A stretch of DNA of 35,724 bases from a virus. The position numbers and the translations under genes are program-made. The notes below the pieces were generated by a model. That model had not been told where the DNA came from. It worked only from the letters and a program-made list of their open reading frames with translations, and ran no database searches. The DNA is taken from IMG/VR virus record IMGVR_UViG_3300027969_000240, positions 1-35,724 of that record; one strand, given 5' to 3'. This document shows, in pieces, positions 1 through 5,791 of this stretch (the first letter of the stretch is position 1; every line of letters starts with the position of its first letter).

Positions 1-481
1 TGCCGTAAGTGTTTACCAAAGCGTTGAATGCCTCATCCATACGGTGACACCATTTTGATGTGCCAATCTGCCAAAACTCACCGGCTGACCCAAAGCATAC
101 CCGCCCCCAGGCATCGCACAGTTCAACCAGATAGGAGATCGAAAGTCCAAGATGCCAAACTGGAATGCCCATCTCCTTGCGGAAAGGCCAAGACTTAACC
201 ATCTCGCGCTGCTCGTTTTCCGACCCATCGATTACATCAGGCACAACACCCCAATGTGGATGTGCCAGCAAAGGCTCAACCCAAGCATAAAACCCATCGC
301 GGTCAAAGGGTAAGCCTCTCGTCTTCGCGCTAAATGCGCCGTTGTCTAACATCAAGGATTGACCAATACGCAAGCAGCGTTTGAGATCGTCAGGACGTGC
401 ATACGACACACAAAAGTGCTTGCCGCCCATTGTCTCTATGGCCTTTATGGGACTGATAGGCGTCCCGTGATAGTGAATCAC
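1..481 (-). CDS. TGT/DpdA-like protein, 3' end truncated by window edge
   Basis: Reading frame open from a GTG start at 481 to the window edge; about 160 residues are visible and there is no stop. The GTG overlaps the TGA of the upstream HTH gene (GTGA), so translation is probably coupled. Visible motifs are IHYHGTPI near the start, LDNGAFS at about 44-50, VVPDVIDG near 80 and FGSAGEFWQIGTSKW near 130-145. I recall this pattern from phage proteins related to tRNA-guanine transglycosylases (DpdA families, which insert 7-deazaguanines into DNA); LDNGAFS would correspond to the SGGFQ loop of TGT. That is recall, not a search. No preQ0 synthesis genes (folE/queD/queE/queC) are in the window, so a substrate would have to come from the host or from genes beyond the edge. 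It could instead be an uncharacterised TIM-barrel protein. Confidence 0.5.
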   Translation of the reverse strand, partial: MIHYHGTPISPIKAIETMGGKHFCVSYARPDDLKRCLRIGQSLMLDNGAFSAKTRGLPFDRDGFYAWVEPLLAHPHWGVVPDVIDGSENEQREMVKSWPFRKEMGIPVWHLGLSISYLVELCDAWGRVCFGSAGEFWQIGTSKWCHRMDEAFNALVNTYG

Positions 482-708
482 TGCTCACGCTCCTTCTGCA
501 ACGCCAGCAGCCTGGCCTCTACCAGCGCATCGCAAGCCTCTTGCAGATTGATGACGGCGCTGTACAGTGGAACGACCTTTCCGGTGGACCAACGCGAGAC
601 CTGGGCCTTGTCAATGCCTGCCGCGTAAGCGACATCAGACAAAGTAAATCCGGACCGTTCCGCTTTCTCGCGGATAGCTCTGATTGCTTGTTGTGTAGTG
701 GATTCCAT
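478..708 (-). CDS. Small XRE/Cro-like HTH regulator, copy 1
   Basis: 76-aa protein. I chose ATG 708 because AAGGAGATGAT, nearly a perfect anti-SD match, sits about 9 nt upstream; an in-frame ATG at 738 lies before that SD and is unlikely. Residues about 22-40 (TLSDVAYAAGIDKAQVSRW) form a helix-turn-helix of the lambda repressor-like type with SRW in the recognition helix. It faces the divergent control region at 739-849 and is the most likely regulator of it. A near-identical copy lies at 35430-35660, differing at three residues (one Ala/Val and two near the C terminus), while the DNA of the gene body differs at about 22 sites. Its stop overlaps the downstream TGT-like gene. Whether it is a Cro-like or repressor-like switch cannot be told from sequence. 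Confidence 0.8.
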   Translation of the reverse strand: MESTTQQAIRAIREKAERSGFTLSDVAYAAGIDKAQVSRWSTGKVVPLYSAVINLQEACDALVEARLLALQKEREQ

Positions 709-738
709 GATTAGATTATCATCTCCTTGTTGACGCAT

Positions 739-849
739 TCTACACCGAAATGTCTAGGTATTTTCCCTACCCCATTTCGCAACTGCTGTTTGTGATGCAG
801 TAATCAACTGCGATATGATTCGCTCGTCATCAACAACCGAGGTATCACA
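739..849. promoter_or_regulatory. Divergent control region with candidate operators
   Basis: The region separates the leftward HTH gene from the rightward early genes. It contains an inverted pair CGAAATG (746-752) / CATTTCG (773-779) and alternating half-sites ACTGC (782-786), GCAGT (797-801) and ACTGC (807-811), which overlap the rightward promoter. These are plausible binding sites for the HTH protein; that is inference. Confidence 0.55.
790..819 (+). promoter_or_regulatory. Putative sigma70-type early promoter
   Basis: TTGTGA (790-795) and TATGAT (814-819) are separated by 18 nt, close to the -35/-10 consensus, with a predicted start near 826 and the first early gene at 850. The ACTGC/GCAGT half-sites lie inside it. 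Confidence 0.5.
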
Positions 850-1152
850 ATGAAACTCACCGAGTACCAGCGCAGCCAGCTACGCGCTGCAGCTTGCTTT
901 GGAGGCGACCAGATCGACAAGGTCGCAGCCTCCCTGCAACGCGAGAATCCAGCCGCCTTCTGGCGCGACAATGAACTCTCGCAGCGCGACTTCTACCATG
1001 AGCCAATGTCGTACGGGTTCGTTATCCCGCATCGGTCTTATGTTGAGCGTTTCCTGCCGCGCCGTAAGAGCGAATACAGCCAAGAGCAGCGTCAGATCAT
1101 GGAGCAGAACCACTACCTTGAAACCACTTATCAGATCGGAGTCGGAGCATGA
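850..1152 (+). CDS. Early phage protein, unknown function
   Basis: 100 aa, the first gene of the rightward operon, with GAGGT just upstream of the ATG. No recognised domain. The sequence is rich in charged and aromatic residues, with an RSYVERFLPRRK stretch near 62-73, and has no membrane segment. Its 3' end overlaps the next small gene by 4 nt (ATGA). As the first gene behind the divergent promoter it is a candidate for a host-takeover or regulatory protein, but nothing in the sequence proves that. Confidence 0.65.
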   Translation: MKLTEYQRSQLRAAACFGGDQIDKVAASLQRENPAAFWRDNELSQRDFYHEPMSYGFVIPHRSYVERFLPRRKSEYSQEQRQIMEQNHYLETTYQIGVGA

Positions 1153-1235
1153 AATCTTTAATCCTTGACGCGCTGCTCGCATCAGCAATCATCGCAGCAC
1201 TTTCCTATGTACTCACACAATGGTGGTTTGCATGA
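1149..1235 (+). CDS. 28-aa single-pass membrane peptide
   Basis: A short ORF starting at the ATGA overlap with the preceding gene and ending in an ATGA overlap with the following one. The product is MKS, then a hydrophobic span (LILDALLASAIIAALSYVL), then TQWWFA. The double translational coupling and the coherent membrane span support a real gene despite its size. Function unknown. Confidence 0.55.
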   Translation: MKSLILDALLASAIIAALSYVLTQWWFA

Positions 1236-1462
1236 AAGTGAAAGAACTGATTGAGAAGCTGCAAGACTTTGATTCCGAGGATATGGTTGTGCGTGACGGC
1301 TATGAGGGCGGGGTGTGCGAGGTCATAGACATCAGTTTGAAGACTGTGGCGCTCAACGCTAATCAAGCCTGGTACTACGGTGACCATGAAATACTGTCTG
1401 ATGAAGTGTCATACAAGCAATACCCCGATAGCGCGAGAGCAAGAGTCGTATACATAACTTAG
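1232..1462 (+). CDS. Conserved small phage protein
   Basis: 76 aa from ATG 1232, which overlaps the previous stop as ATGA; an in-frame ATG at 1220 is less likely. It begins MKVKELIEKLQDFDSEDMVV followed by DGYEGG. This resembles a common family of small phage proteins starting with KELIE.L..FDPE..VV (recall). It is soluble and mixed alpha/beta by composition. No biochemical role is known to me. Confidence 0.65.
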   Translation: MKVKELIEKLQDFDSEDMVVRDGYEGGVCEVIDISLKTVALNANQAWYYGDHEILSDEVSYKQYPDSARARVVYIT

Positions 1463-1473
1463 GAGAGCAAGCA

Positions 1474-1722
1474 ATGATGAATCCTTTAGAGATCGAAATC
1501 AAGAAGACCGTGTTTGCTCACCTCCCTGCGGTTGGTGACTTTGGCATTGTGGATCGCAGTGACCTGGCGACTATTCTGCACAGCGCCTGCACAGAGGTTG
1601 CCCTGGCAGGCTGGGCGCGTGGTGCTGATTCTGTGCAGCGCCGCCTGGACCAAGAGATGGAGATCCTGCGCCAGGAGTTGAAAGCTACGCAGACCGAGTT
1701 GGCGTATGCCAAGGCGAATTAG
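1474..1722 (+). CDS. Hypothetical protein with C-terminal coiled coil
   Basis: 82 aa. AGGAGA lies 7 nt upstream of the first of two tandem ATGs. The C-terminal half (about residues 50-78, RRLDQEMEILRQELKATQTE) has heptad-like spacing and is predicted coiled coil. I do not recognise the family. It overlaps the next small membrane protein by 17 nt. Confidence 0.6.
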   Translation: MMNPLEIEIKKTVFAHLPAVGDFGIVDRSDLATILHSACTEVALAGWARGADSVQRRLDQEMEILRQELKATQTELAYAKAN

Positions 1723-1834
1723 CCTAGTCGTGCTGGCGCTCTGCGCCATGCTGTTTATTGTCGATTCACCGGAGTACGCATCATGGATACAGACGATGAG
1801 ATCGAGTCATGGGCAAGCATTGTTTTGGGCCTGA
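1706..1834 (+). CDS. 42-aa putative membrane protein
   Basis: Begins MPRR followed by a hydrophobic segment (ISLVVLALCAMLFIV), an N-in signal-anchor-like pattern. It overlaps both the preceding and the following gene. The SD is weak, so the call rests mainly on the arginine-plus-hydrophobic signature and on how densely packed the operon is. Confidence 0.4.
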   Translation: MPRRISLVVLALCAMLFIVDSPEYASWIQTMRSSHGQALFWA

Positions 1835-1962
1835 TAGCGACAGTGTTCTTCTTTATCGGCGTTGTCGCCGTTGTAGTCGCCGTCTGCATGGCCTGGGGCT
1901 ACTACACATATGAGCCTCTTTGCGGCACTGTCGCCGCGCTGTTTACCCAGGAGTGCAAGTGA
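1783..1962 (+). CDS. 59-aa membrane protein
   Basis: An acidic start (MDTDDEIESW) is followed by a long hydrophobic helix of about 25 residues (SIVLGLIATVFFFIGVVAVV), then an aromatic and cysteine-containing tail. CCGGAG lies upstream of ATG 1783. The stop overlaps the next start by one base (TGATG). It is the third small membrane protein of the early operon; a holin-like or superinfection-exclusion role is conceivable but unsupported. Confidence 0.55.
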   Translation: MDTDDEIESWASIVLGLIATVFFFIGVVAVVVAVCMAWGYYTYEPLCGTVAALFTQECK

Positions 1963-2354
1963 TGACCGGATTTAATTCAAAGCGTGACGCGGCTGCTGAC
2001 AAGTTGCAGGAGGCTATCAATTTGTTAGAGGCTAGAAGAATTGCTGCTGAATACGGGACGCCAGATTCTCAAGTGGACAATGGCAACTTGTATTTTGCTT
2101 TGAGTAAATGCTTGGAGCATATTGATGCACAGCCAGCGCAGGAGCCTGTGGCGGTGATTAGCGCATGGAGTTTGCGGGAGGTGTATTTTGATGAAGACGG
2201 AGAACCGTCAATGCACAGAAGCCCACCACAGCGCGAATGGGTAGGGCTGACGAACGATGAAGTCAACAACTTTGCTGCGGGATGTCATTTGGGTAAGTCT
2301 GTGCAGGGTGCTATTTACGAAGCCGAAGCCAAACTCAAGGAGAAGAACACATGA
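1962..2354 (+). CDS. QPAQEP-motif early protein
   Basis: 130 aa from ATG 1962, placed by CAGGAG 9 nt upstream and by one-base overlap with the previous stop. An N-terminal helical part (KLQEAINLLEARRIAAEYG) is followed by AQPAQEPVAV, then PPQREWVGLTNDEV. This modular pattern is common in hypothetical proteins of Burkholderiales phages and prophages (recall). The DNA for the motif recurs in the next gene as a 21-bp direct repeat. Function unknown. Confidence 0.65.
   Translation: MTGFNSKRDAAADKLQEAINLLEARRIAAEYGTPDSQVDNGNLYFALSKCLEHIDAQPAQEPVAVISAWSLREVYFDEDGEPSMHRSPPQREWVGLTNDEVNNFAAGCHLGKSVQGAIYEAEAKLKEKNT
2128..2148 (+). repeat. 21-bp direct repeat, copy 1
   Basis: Exact repeat of 2454-2474; it includes ACAGCCAGCGCAGGAGCCTG and encodes QPAQEP in both genes. 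Confidence 0.85.
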
Positions 2355-2626
2355 CCAAGTTGACAAAAGCCGCACTTGACCGAGCCGTGGCAAATGCGAT
2401 GGGGCTTAAAAGCGTACACAACTGCGAAAAATGGAGCGGAGCAATGGATGAAACACAGCCAGCGCAGGAGCCTGACGCCTTGACCATCGCGTACCAGTCT
2501 GGTTACTACGACGGCAAGCAGGCGGCACTGACCAAGCGCGAATGGAACTATTGCGAACGCTGCGGTAAGCGCACTGCTGACCTGACCGTCATTCACACTT
2601 GTACACCACCACAGGGGGACGCATGA
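2351..2626 (+). CDS. QPAQEP-motif protein with CxxC
   Basis: 91 aa, starting in an ATGA overlap with its neighbour. It shares QPAQEP and KREW with the preceding protein, pointing to module sharing. Near the C terminus CERCGKR plus a later IHTC could form a metal site. YQSGYYDGKQAAL in the middle is another recurrent phage-protein phrase. No function assigned. Confidence 0.6.
   Translation: MTKLTKAALDRAVANAMGLKSVHNCEKWSGAMDETQPAQEPDALTIAYQSGYYDGKQAALTKREWNYCERCGKRTADLTVIHTCTPPQGDA
2454..2474 (+). repeat. 21-bp direct repeat, copy 2
   Basis: Identical to 2128-2148; in frame in both genes. Confidence 0.85.
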
Positions 2627-2790
2627 TCTGCAATCAACCACAGTGCCGCGCCTGGACCCGCGTGCTGGAGACCAGGCACAAATACGACAATGAAGTCTAC
2701 CGCCGGTATGAGTGCGCCAACGGCCACCGGTTTTCGACGATGGAGAAAGTGAAAGTAGAACGTGCAGCCAACCCGCCTAAAGCAGATTGA
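2623..2790 (+). CDS. NrdR-like zinc-ribbon protein
   Basis: 55 aa. ATG 2623 overlaps the previous TGA and is preceded by AGGGGGAC; an in-frame ATG at 2599 lies inside the previous gene. Cysteines at the start (CNQPQC) and near residue 29 (YEC) with GHRFST after it, plus VLETRH, resemble the N-terminal zinc ribbon of NrdR (C..C...V..SR...RRREC..C..RFTT.E). The last ligand is replaced by His (NGH). There is no ATP-cone, so it is a stand-alone nucleic-acid-binding ribbon at most. It overlaps the following gene by 29 nt. Confidence 0.55.
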   Translation: MICNQPQCRAWTRVLETRHKYDNEVYRRYECANGHRFSTMEKVKVERAANPPKAD

Positions 2791-3130
2791 GAGCGCCCTC
2801 AGAAAGCGCCCCATGACTCGCAAGGAGTTAGCGGCTGCCGTGTTCCTGTCAGAGCGTGCGGTTGAGTACAACATGAAGAAAATGCATGAGCGCGGCCAGG
2901 TCTACGTTGCAGGCTGGTCACGCACCAGCGGGAGGATTGCCCGTGTCTACGCTTGGGGGATAGGCACTGATGCTCCCATGCCACCGGCCTATACACGATA
3001 TGAGCGAGTGCAGCGAGTGCGTGAGCGTGAGTCCCAGGAGGACAAGGACTTTCGGCTGGCGCGTGAGCGTGGCAAGCGCAGGAAGATCAAGGTTGATCCG
3101 CTGATGGCGGCTTTTTATGGAGTGAAGTGA
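2762..3130 (+). CDS. Winged-helix DNA-binding protein
   Basis: 122 aa from GTG 2762, inside the end of the zinc-ribbon gene. Residues about 5-50 (IESALRKRPMTRKELAAA, LSERAVEYNMKKMHERG, then VYVAGW) match a winged helix. The C-terminal third is strongly basic (RERESQEDKDFRLARERGKR). It ends LMAAFYGVK, a phrase that recurs as LLAAFYGASK at 4337-4369 beyond the glycosyltransferase insert. Probably an early regulator. Its last 16 nt overlap the convergent glycosyltransferase gene. Confidence 0.65.
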   Translation: MQPTRLKQIESALRKRPMTRKELAAAVFLSERAVEYNMKKMHERGQVYVAGWSRTSGRIARVYAWGIGTDAPMPPAYTRYERVQRVRERESQEDKDFRLARERGKRRKIKVDPLMAAFYGVK

Positions 3131-4314
3131 TGACGTTCTTGGTCTGCGCATTCGATGAGTAATTTTTTAATGACAGCGCTCCAGCTAAACTGAGGCAGGT
3201 CTGATAAAACATTTTTTGTATCCAAAGCTAGCTTGCAAGCGTCTCTAATTGATTGGCGATCAAGAACGTATGGATAATGACCATGTATATCTTTAATCAT
3301 TTCATTTTTGTTTGAAGCAACATTTACACCTAAAGCAAGTGCGGTAATTGCTCTTTCATTTGTGCCATTACCCCAGTTAGGATCAATATTAACAACGCCA
3401 GCATATTCTTGGCAGGCATAAGAAAACACCGAGTTATCATCAGGGGTGAAATTCATTATTCTTATGTCGGATTTTTTAGGGAGATATTGCTCCCAATTTT
3501 TTCCGTATATATCGAGTGGAAAATCTACTATGGACTCAATTAAAAATAACCTTCTATATCGTTTCAATGCTGAGTCTATAGCACACAGTGCTTGGATCCA
3601 CTCTGGTCTTAATAAATCCTTAAGGCTAATATCTAGTGCGTTAGAAAGTTCGCTGTACCCGTAAAAGTTATTAGAAGACTTCATCGCATCAGCCATATGA
3701 GATAACCGTTCTTTATTCAACCCCCACACATTGAATTGAATCAAAGTTGATAACAGGTCATTAGTGGCATCATTTCTTCCTAGTTCAGCCCCAATTGACC
3801 CCCAAAACATCAATCTGTCTGGATGTTTTTTTGGAAATGTTTTCTGGGTTATTGTGTATGCACCACTATGCAAATGAAATACATTCTTGCCGGTGAATTC
3901 TGTCAAGGTTTTTGCAATGTTACCCTCGAAAGAGGCAAGATGATAATTGGGGCTAGTCGTAAAATCATTAAGGTAGTTGATAAATCCAGGAATTCTGAAG
4001 TCATACGGTAACGAATCTAGGATAATTTCTATGCACTTTACATTTTTAGGAATAAATTTCCATACGTGCATCTTATTGATTTGGAGATTAAGTGGGATTG
4101 AACCTAAAAAGATTATCAGTTCCAATGACGGGTCATTTATTGCAGAAAGCTGATGTGGTAAATTTTCATCCCCAATCATTGCAATTGCTGGCGCGTATCC
4201 CTGCTCTACTAAGGCGGCAGCTATTCTATCTGCCATCATTTGAATTGCGTTATAAGGATGATCAAACCCAATGATTAATGCCTTTGGACTAATGATAAAT
4301 TCAATTTTATTCAT
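3115..4314 (-). CDS. Glycosyltransferase-like cargo protein (CgeB/GT1-type C terminus)
   Basis: 399 aa. The C-terminal part contains NWGNGTNERAITALALGVNV (about 310-330), typical of the nucleotide-sugar-binding end of CgeB-like and group-1 glycosyltransferases (GT-B fold), where a Glu in the NER loop contacts the sugar nucleotide. The N terminus is a Rossmann-like segment. By eye the DNA is markedly AT-richer (around 35-40% GC) than the neighbouring genes, and the gene lies opposite to the early operon, so it is probably a moron. It points the same way as the late operon ending at 4514 and could be expressed late by read-through. Its last residues (about DQERHHFTP) are encoded in sequence that belongs to the early operon, consistent with insertion. 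Likely role: host-surface or virion glycosylation (inference). Confidence 0.6.
   Translation of the reverse strand: MNKIEFIISPKALIIGFDHPYNAIQMMADRIAAALVEQGYAPAIAMIGDENLPHQLSAINDPSLELIIFLGSIPLNLQINKMHVWKFIPKNVKCIEIILDSLPYDFRIPGFINYLNDFTTSPNYHLASFEGNIAKTLTEFTGKNVFHLHSGAYTITQKTFPKKHPDRLMFWGSIGAELGRNDATNDLLSTLIQFNVWGLNKERLSHMADAMKSSNNFYGYSELSNALDISLKDLLRPEWIQALCAIDSALKRYRRLFLIESIVDFPLDIYGKNWEQYLPKKSDIRIMNFTPDDNSVFSYACQEYAGVVNIDPNWGNGTNERAITALALGVNVASNKNEMIKDIHGHYPYVLDRQSIRDACKLALDTKNVLSDLPQFSWSAVIKKLLIECADQERHHFTP
3130..3162 (+). pseudogene. Possible remnant of a displaced early gene
   Basis: An ATG overlapping the TGA of the winged-helix gene (TGATG) opens a 10-codon frame, MTFLVCAFDE, then stops where AT-rich insert sequence begins. 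It has the start context of the other early genes, so it may be the 5' stub of a gene cut by the insert. Equally it may be chance. Confidence 0.25.
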
Positions 4315-4333
4315 GGCTTACTTTGCAAGTACA

Positions 4334-4369
4334 TTTTTATTGGCAGCGTTTTATGGAGCGAGTAAATGA
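4334..4369 (+). repeat. Second copy of the winged-helix gene 3' end
   Basis: In frame this reads FLLAAFYGASK and a TGA that overlaps ATG 4366 as ATGA. It parallels the end of the intact gene at 3101-3130 (LMAAFYGVK, TGA) at both DNA and protein level without being identical. It marks the right border of the glycosyltransferase insertion. Confidence 0.6.
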
Positions 4370-4554
4370 AGAAACTAGAAACTATGACGCAGGAAGAAAA
4401 GCTGGAGGCGTTTAACACTCTCCAGCTTTACATTGAATCGGCTGTGGAATCAGAGCAATCTGAACCAGCAGAATTCAAGATTGAGACCCAGCATAGGGTT
4501 GACTTGATCCTGGTTAATCTAAGAGAGATTTTTGGGTTCCCATGTAATTCATGA
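4366..4554 (+). CDS. Small acidic early protein
   Basis: 62 aa, MKKLETMTQEEKLEAFNTLQ onward, highly charged and predicted mostly helical. The GGAG upstream lies in the duplicated gene end. The ATGA overlap with that end suggests it once followed the winged-helix gene directly. Its last 41 nt overlap the convergent late gene at 4514. No family recognised. Confidence 0.55.
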   Translation: MKKLETMTQEEKLEAFNTLQLYIESAVESEQSEPAEFKIETQHRVDLILVNLREIFGFPCNS

Positions 4555-5788
4555 GATTGTCCAGCCACTCTTGATTTGTTGGCTGTATAGGCTTTGCAAA
4601 TTGAAATGATCTGACATCACCACTTGTTGGAGCGCCAATTTGACGACGCATCTTGTACCAATCAGGGAACAGAACTTCTTTAGGAACAGACTGTTCAAAG
4701 CCGCCAAAGTATTCACCAGCCAATTGCGTGTCGTATGTTTTGTGTGGTGATATTGGATTGGTGATCAAAGCAGCCTCGGGTTTCATCTTCCCAATTGCAA
4801 GTCCACCAGAGTACATTGGCTCGTTCAGCAGCAATGGGTCAGTGATGGCATATCGCGTGTACGCAATGTTTGGAAATCCTACATTTTGGAACTCGTCAAG
4901 TTGCATCCTATTAACGAAAGCATGACGCAATGCGCCATTAGTTTCCAGTTGTGCGCGAGACTCAGGTGACATAACTCCAGCCCATTCTGGACGCAATGTT
5001 CTAACTTCACGGTCAAAAGCCGCAATGTTTTTCTTTGAAATCTTCCCAGCTTTCATCTGTTCAAGCAGGGCATCGGACATCATGGTGTTGAAATTCATCG
5101 ACTCAGGACCCATAGCCGTGTATACGCCGTATACATCTCCGCTGTTTCCTTTTGCAGCCTCGTTAATTCTGTTTTGCAATGACTGAGCAGCACCTTGTTC
5201 TGATGCCCAAACAGAACCAGTCGGAGACTGCATTCGCATGAAGTCATAGCCACCTTGTAGTTCTACAGGTGTCTGGAATCGCGTGTTACCAATGCCAAGA
5301 AGATTTTGTCCAGCAGCAGACCTATCACCACTGAATGGGGTGATAGCACCACCTTGCATTTTTTCTGGTGACGCAATGATTTTTGGTGGGAGATTCTTAA
5401 TTGGCTGCAATTCCATCTTCATCTCTGAAACTGGAATTGGTAACTTCTTCCCTGCCCCAATAGGATGCCAATAGCCTTGCGCTTCAGCTTCAGCAGCACT
5501 CATGCGAGGCGCTTGAGCTAACTTGGTAACGCCAGCGCTTGCCATACCCATAGGGCCACCCATTGTCATGCTAGTAAGTTCTGCCAATGCATCAGGGTCT
5601 GTTACCCGCATGGGGTTTTTCTTATCAGCAAATGCCTTCTGGTAAAGCGCCTGGTAACGCTTGTCTGACTCGTCTAGGCTTGATAAAGAAGAAGAAAGCA
5701 AACCGCCCAGCATTCGCATCTGCGGAGTGCGGACAGGATTCCGCATATACCCAAGTGCATCACCAAGCAATCCAGTAAATTCAGCCAT
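4514..5788 (-). CDS. Last late-operon protein, putative virion-associated
   Basis: 424 aa, three nt downstream of the 648-aa protein, so the two are co-transcribed. The start MAEFTGLLGDALGYMRNPVR looks like the N terminus of phage internal or ejected proteins. A Met/Gly-rich stretch (SMTMGGPMGMASAG, about 93-106) is followed by a mixed globular region with many aromatics (YWHPIGAGKKLPIP near 124; GYDFMRMQSPTGSVWASEQG near 195). I do not recognise a catalytic motif. Its position after three large ejection-type genes suggests a virion or co-ejected effector (inference). Confidence 0.55.
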   Translation of the reverse strand: MAEFTGLLGDALGYMRNPVRTPQMRMLGGLLSSSLSSLDESDKRYQALYQKAFADKKNPMRVTDPDALAELTSMTMGGPMGMASAGVTKLAQAPRMSAAEAEAQGYWHPIGAGKKLPIPVSEMKMELQPIKNLPPKIIASPEKMQGGAITPFSGDRSAAGQNLLGIGNTRFQTPVELQGGYDFMRMQSPTGSVWASEQGAAQSLQNRINEAAKGNSGDVYGVYTAMGPESMNFNTMMSDALLEQMKAGKISKKNIAAFDREVRTLRPEWAGVMSPESRAQLETNGALRHAFVNRMQLDEFQNVGFPNIAYTRYAITDPLLLNEPMYSGGLAIGKMKPEAALITNPISPHKTYDTQLAGEYFGGFEQSVPKEVLFPDWYKMRRQIGAPTSGDVRSFQFAKPIQPTNQEWLDNLMNYMGTQKSLLD

Positions 5789-5791
5789 CGT

